From Clostridiales bacterium (GTDB taxonomy: Bacteria > Bacillota > Clostridia > Oscillospirales > Oscillospiraceae), in contig JAJQCJ010000082.1 of the NCBI GenBank assembly GCA_021202775.1, positions 1-52,988 of the forward strand: a DNA stretch of 52,988 bases, read 5' to 3'. Every line of letters starts with the position of its first letter. Positions within the stretch are counted from its first letter, which is position 1. This document shows, piece by piece, positions 50,646 to 52,988 of this stretch. Both the position numbers and the translations under genes were made by a program. The notes below the pieces were generated by a model. That model worked only from the letters and a program-made list of their open reading frames with translations. It was not told the origin of the DNA and ran no database searches.

Positions 50646-51293
50646 TCACATCTGCTCTGCCGGTTCGTCCTCCGCAAAGGAACGTTCATACCGCCCAATC
50701 ACCTCCTGCATATAGCAGCTTTTGTGGCTGGCGGCCCGGAGAATCTCATTCAGTTCATTCACCGCCAGGGCCACCTGGCAGTTCACCACCACGAAGTCAT
50801 ACTTCGGGATATAGGGCAAGTCCTTCTTCGCCTGGGCCAGGCGCTTGCGGATGGTGGCCTCGTCCTCCGTCCTGCGGCCGTACAGGCGGGCCTTCAACTC
50901 CCCATAGGAGGGGGGCAGAATGTAAATCAGGGTGGCGTCCGGACGGCGCTCCCGCACCTGCATGGCCCCCTTGGTCTCAATATCCAGGATGACGGTCTGG
51001 CCCCGGCGCAGCATGGCATCCACTTGGCTCCGGGAGGTGCCGTAGGCGTTGTCCGCATAACCGGCATACTCCAGGAAGTCCCCTTCCTCCACCCGGCGCT
51101 GGAACTCCTGCTGGGTGACAAAGAAGTAATGTTTGCCGTCCACCTCGTTTACCCGGGGGGGCCGGGTGGTATAGGAAACGGAAAAGCCCAAATCGTCCCT
51201 CCGCTTTTGCAGCTCCTCGATCAGCGTCCCCTTGCCCACTCCGGAGGGCCCGGAGATGACGATCAGCTGCCCCTGCTTCTCTCCCTCAGTCAT
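50646..51293 (-). CDS. gmk: Guanylate kinase
   Basis: Phosphorylates GMP to GDP. 215 residues. [16 protein letters not shown] (Walker A), [19 protein letters not shown] (GMP binding) and [13 protein letters not shown]. The start overlaps the remA stop by 8 nt. The C-terminus carries a short acidic extension. Confidence 0.97.
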   Translation of the reverse strand: MTEGEKQGQLIVISGPSGVGKGTLIEELQKRRDDLGFSVSYTTRPPRVNEVDGKHYFFVTQQEFQRRVEEGDFLEYAGYADNAYGTSRSQVDAMLRRGQTVILDIETKGAMQVRERRPDATLIYILPPSYGELKARLYGRRTEDEATIRKRLAQAKKDLPYIPKYDFVVVNCQVALAVNELNEILRAASHKSCYMQEVIGRYERSFAEDEPAEQM

Positions 51294-51555
51294 GCGTTTC
51301 CTCCGTCTCCGGGCCGGGGTCTCTGCCGTTGACCCGGCCCGCGATTGTCTCCGGCTGTACCGCCGACAGAATCACATGGTCAGAATCCGTGACGATTACG
51401 CTGCGGGTGCGTCGGCCATAGGTGGCGTCGATGAGGACGCCCCTGTCCCGGCCCTCCTGCACCAGCCGCTTGATGGGGGCGGAGTCCGGGCTGACCACCG
51501 TGACAATCCGCTCTGCCGAAACCATGTTCCCAAAGCCAATATTCACCAGTTTCAA
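51286..51555 (-). CDS. remA: RemA/YlzA, DUF370 regulator
   Basis: 89 residues. [17 protein letters not shown], then [18 protein letters not shown] and [15 protein letters not shown], are nearly invariant in this family. RemA in Bacillus subtilis activates biofilm matrix and osmoprotection genes by binding DNA. Start TTG 51555 follows GGAGGG by 6 nt; the longer open frame upstream lacks a site. The C-terminus continues with a short Pro/Glu tail. Confidence 0.9.
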   Translation of the reverse strand: MKLVNIGFGNMVSAERIVTVVSPDSAPIKRLVQEGRDRGVLIDATYGRRTRSVIVTDSDHVILSAVQPETIAGRVNGRDPGPETEETHD

Positions 51556-51575
51556 AGGATTCCCTCCCCCATACG

Positions 51576-52454
51576 TCACTCCACGTTCTGCACCTGTTCC
51601 CGGATTTTTTCCAGCTCCGCCTTCATGTCCACCACCACGGTGGACAGCTCCAGGTCGTTGCACTTGGAGCCGATGGTATTGGTCTCCCGGTTCATCTCCT
51701 GAATCAGGAAGTCCAGCTTGCGGCCGATGGGCTGTCCGCTCTCCATCATGGTGCGGAACTGGGCGATGTGGCTGGTCAGCCGTACCGTCTCCTCCGCCAC
51801 GGCCACCTTGTCGGCAAAGATGGCCACCTCGGTCAGCACCCGGCCCTCGTCGATCTGCCGGTCGGCCAGGGTCTCCTGGATGCGGGCATAGAGCCGCTCC
51901 CGGTACGCGGCCACCGTCTCCGGGGAGCGGCGCTCCACCACGGACACAAAGCCCTCCATGGTGTCCAGTCGCTGGGACAGGTCCTCATAGAGCTTCTGCC
52001 CCTCCCGGCTGCGCATGGCGTCAAAGTCCGCCAGGGCGGCCCGGGTCGCCGCCAGCAGGTCCTCCGTCAGCTCCTCCAGGTTTTCCGGCGCCTTCTCCAC
52101 CTGCACCACATCCGGCATACGGGCGATCAGGTCCAGGGAGACCTCTCCCGCCAGATGATACTGCTCCGCCATGGACCGGAAGGCGGCCACATAGCCCGCC
52201 GCCATGGCCTCGTTCACCCGGACGGCCACCGCTTCGGCGGCCTCCTGCTCCACCGTGACGAACACATCCACCTTGCCTCTGGAGACGGCGCCTTTCACCG
52301 CCCGCTGGATGCCGTCCTCCGCGCAGGCATAGGCCTTGGGCAGACGGATGTTGCAGTCCAGATAGCGGTTATTGACGCTGCGCACCTCCACCGTGATGGA
52401 GCGGCCGTGGAGGGTCAGCTCCCCGCGTCCGTAGCCTGTCATACTCTTTAGCAT
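51576..52454 (-). CDS. yicC: YicC-family endoribonuclease (YicC/YloC)
   Basis: 292 residues. [11 protein letters not shown] at the N-terminus, [17 protein letters not shown] and the C-terminal [21 protein letters not shown] are diagnostic. Members have been reported as endoribonucleases. ATG 52454 has GGGAGG 6 nt upstream. It is the first gene of the cluster yicC-remA-gmk-rpoZ-priA. Confidence 0.94.
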   Translation of the reverse strand: MLKSMTGYGRGELTLHGRSITVEVRSVNNRYLDCNIRLPKAYACAEDGIQRAVKGAVSRGKVDVFVTVEQEAAEAVAVRVNEAMAAGYVAAFRSMAEQYHLAGEVSLDLIARMPDVVQVEKAPENLEELTEDLLAATRAALADFDAMRSREGQKLYEDLSQRLDTMEGFVSVVERRSPETVAAYRERLYARIQETLADRQIDEGRVLTEVAIFADKVAVAEETVRLTSHIAQFRTMMESGQPIGRKLDFLIQEMNRETNTIGSKCNDLELSTVVVDMKAELEKIREQVQNVE

Positions 52455-52470
52455 GGTATTCCTCCCGCCC

Positions 52471-52500
52471 ACCGCCTCCTGCGCAGGGCGCAGAGGCGGT
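52471..52500 (-). promoter_or_regulatory. Strong leader hairpin before yicC
   Basis: ACCGCCTC plus TGCGC pair with GCGCA plus GAGGCGGT, 13 bp with one bulged base and a tiny loop, directly upstream of the yicC ribosome site. It has no U-tract, so it is not a terminator. Confidence 0.5.
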
Positions 52501-52579
52501 TTCGGGTGGACGCTGCGGTTTTTGCTTCGCTTTCCGGAAGACCACAGCGCCCGCCACCGAATTACAGTCTCATTTTTCT

Positions 52580-52608
52580 ATTATACCCCCATTTTCAAGG
52601 GCCGTCAA
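52580..52608 (-). promoter_or_regulatory. Promoter of the yicC-to-thiN cluster
   Basis: Minus strand TTGACG (52608-52603), 17-nt spacer, TATAAT (52585-52580). It lies in the 327-nt gap 52455-52781, which otherwise holds only the leader hairpin and the terminator at 52732-52761. Confidence 0.85.
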
Positions 52609-52731
52609 CGGTTTTTGTGCCTGCCAAAACGGCGGGTTCCCGCGCTTTTTCAGAAAATTCTCACAGTGGGAAAGAAAGCTGCCGCACTCCAAGGGGCCTC
52701 CTTAAATGATTGGTTTGAACCAGAAAGAACA

Positions 52732-52761
52732 AGCCCCCGAAAGCAGATGCTTTCGGGGGCT
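52732..52761 (-). terminator. Terminator of the gene at the right edge
   Basis: A perfect 14-bp stem (52732-52745 with 52748-52761) with a 2-nt loop. The minus strand continues TTGTTCTTTC. Confidence 0.75.
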
Positions 52762-52781
52762 GCGTCAAGTCACGGCTCTAT

Positions 52782-52988
52782 TTACCAAAATTTTGTAAAC
52801 AGGTTGGAGAATACCGTAAAAAGACGATTCATAAAGTTAGACATGATGTTGGACAACAGGTTGGACATCGCATCCGAACCGCTCCATCCGGGCCATCCGC
52901 TCCATCCGGAGCCGCCGCCCGCGCCGGGCTGCGCCGCGCCGCAGACGGTGCAGACGCCGTTCACATAATGGTGACCGGTAGCCTCGGT
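52782..52988 (-). CDS. 3' end of a gene extending past the window, zinc-ribbon-like
   Basis: The frame is open to the window end. It reads TGHHYVNGVCTVCGAAQPG near the edge, a CxxC motif often seen in small zinc ribbons and in surface proteins, then a Gly/Ser/Trp-rich linker (GGSGWSGWPGWSGS) and an amphipathic tail rich in Asn, Leu and Phe (SNLLSNIMSNFMNRLF). A GTG at 52964 could also be an internal start. The N-terminus is outside the window, so the family cannot be named. Confidence 0.5.
   Translation of the reverse strand, partial: TEATGHHYVNGVCTVCGAAQPGAGGGSGWSGWPGWSGSDAMSNLLSNIMSNFMNRLFTVFSNLFTKFW

Noticed and set aside
52782-52964. Complete 60-residue protein starting at GTG 52964
   Set aside because: The frame stays open to the window edge with sensible zinc-ribbon sequence, so the gene most likely begins outside the window.
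1-52988. CRISPR arrays, rRNA operons, tRNA genes, prophage
   Set aside because: Reading both strands gave no regularly spaced repeats, no rRNA-like sequence, no tRNA TpsiC arm and no phage genes.

Overview
The window reads as chromosomal DNA from a GC-rich, spore-forming, anaerobic Firmicute, most likely a member of the Oscillospirales/Oscillospiraceae. The evidence is the pairing of spoIVA, sipL and a very short spoVM-like gene; a SCIFF peptide with its radical-SAM maturase; a DUF5711 protein; the Firmicute order rpmG-secE-nusG-rplKA-rplJL; the yicC-remA-gmk-rpoZ-priA-def-fmt-rsmB-rlmN-stp-pknB-rsgA cluster; and strong sigma-A-type promoters. No tRNA, rRNA, CRISPR array, prophage or transposase gene was recognised. 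About 56 protein genes are supported, including several short ones that are easy to miss (scfA, spoVM, a 48-codon membrane gene).

Layout. 70-12000 (+): an LRR surface protein, a TrmH-type RNA methylase, a 61-codon membrane protein, ecfT-truA, a DUF5711 protein, a ClpE-type ATPase, pepT, mnmA and an HD-domain protein. 12038-20249 (-): a purine operon purE-purF-purM-purN-purO-AICAR transformylase-(aldo/keto reductase)-purD, in which the usual bifunctional PurH is replaced by two separate proteins. It has a consensus promoter and an attenuator-like hairpin in its leader. 20342-23277: a glycosyltransferase, a small conserved protein, a PAP2 phosphatase and a P-loop kinase-like protein, with a palindromic element before the PAP2 gene. 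23300-27083 (-): the L33/SecE/NusG/L11/L1 and L10/L7-L12 transcription units, each with a consensus promoter and a structured leader.

27138-34404: ruvX-DUF1292 (+), rpmB (-), an orphan AgrC-like histidine kinase (+), the scfA-scfB RiPP pair (-), and a HAD hydrolase-GH3 glycosidase pair (+). 34878-38259 (-): a spore-envelope locus, small membrane protein-spoVM-sipL-spoIVA, which encodes the three proteins known to assemble the coat basement layer. It is flanked by two copies of a ~280-bp structured repeat. 38744-52608 (-): a long housekeeping cluster running from yicC to thiN plus a small hypothetical gene, covering GMP kinase, RNA polymerase omega, replication restart, N-terminal formylation and deformylation, rRNA modification and Ser/Thr kinase-phosphatase signalling. 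At the right edge lies the 3' end of a gene that continues beyond the window.

Most notable: (1) the two-copy structured repeat, whose main stem shows three fully compensated base-pair changes between copies, so an RNA or hairpin fold appears to be under selection; (2) the compact spoVM-sipL-spoIVA locus; (3) the unlisted SCIFF precursor gene with a terminator-like hairpin before its maturase; (4) the split purH/purO arrangement with a ferredoxin-type aldo/keto reductase in the purine operon; (5) terminator-capped leaders before purE, rplJ and rpmG. All functional statements rest on reading motifs and gene order; no database search was run.
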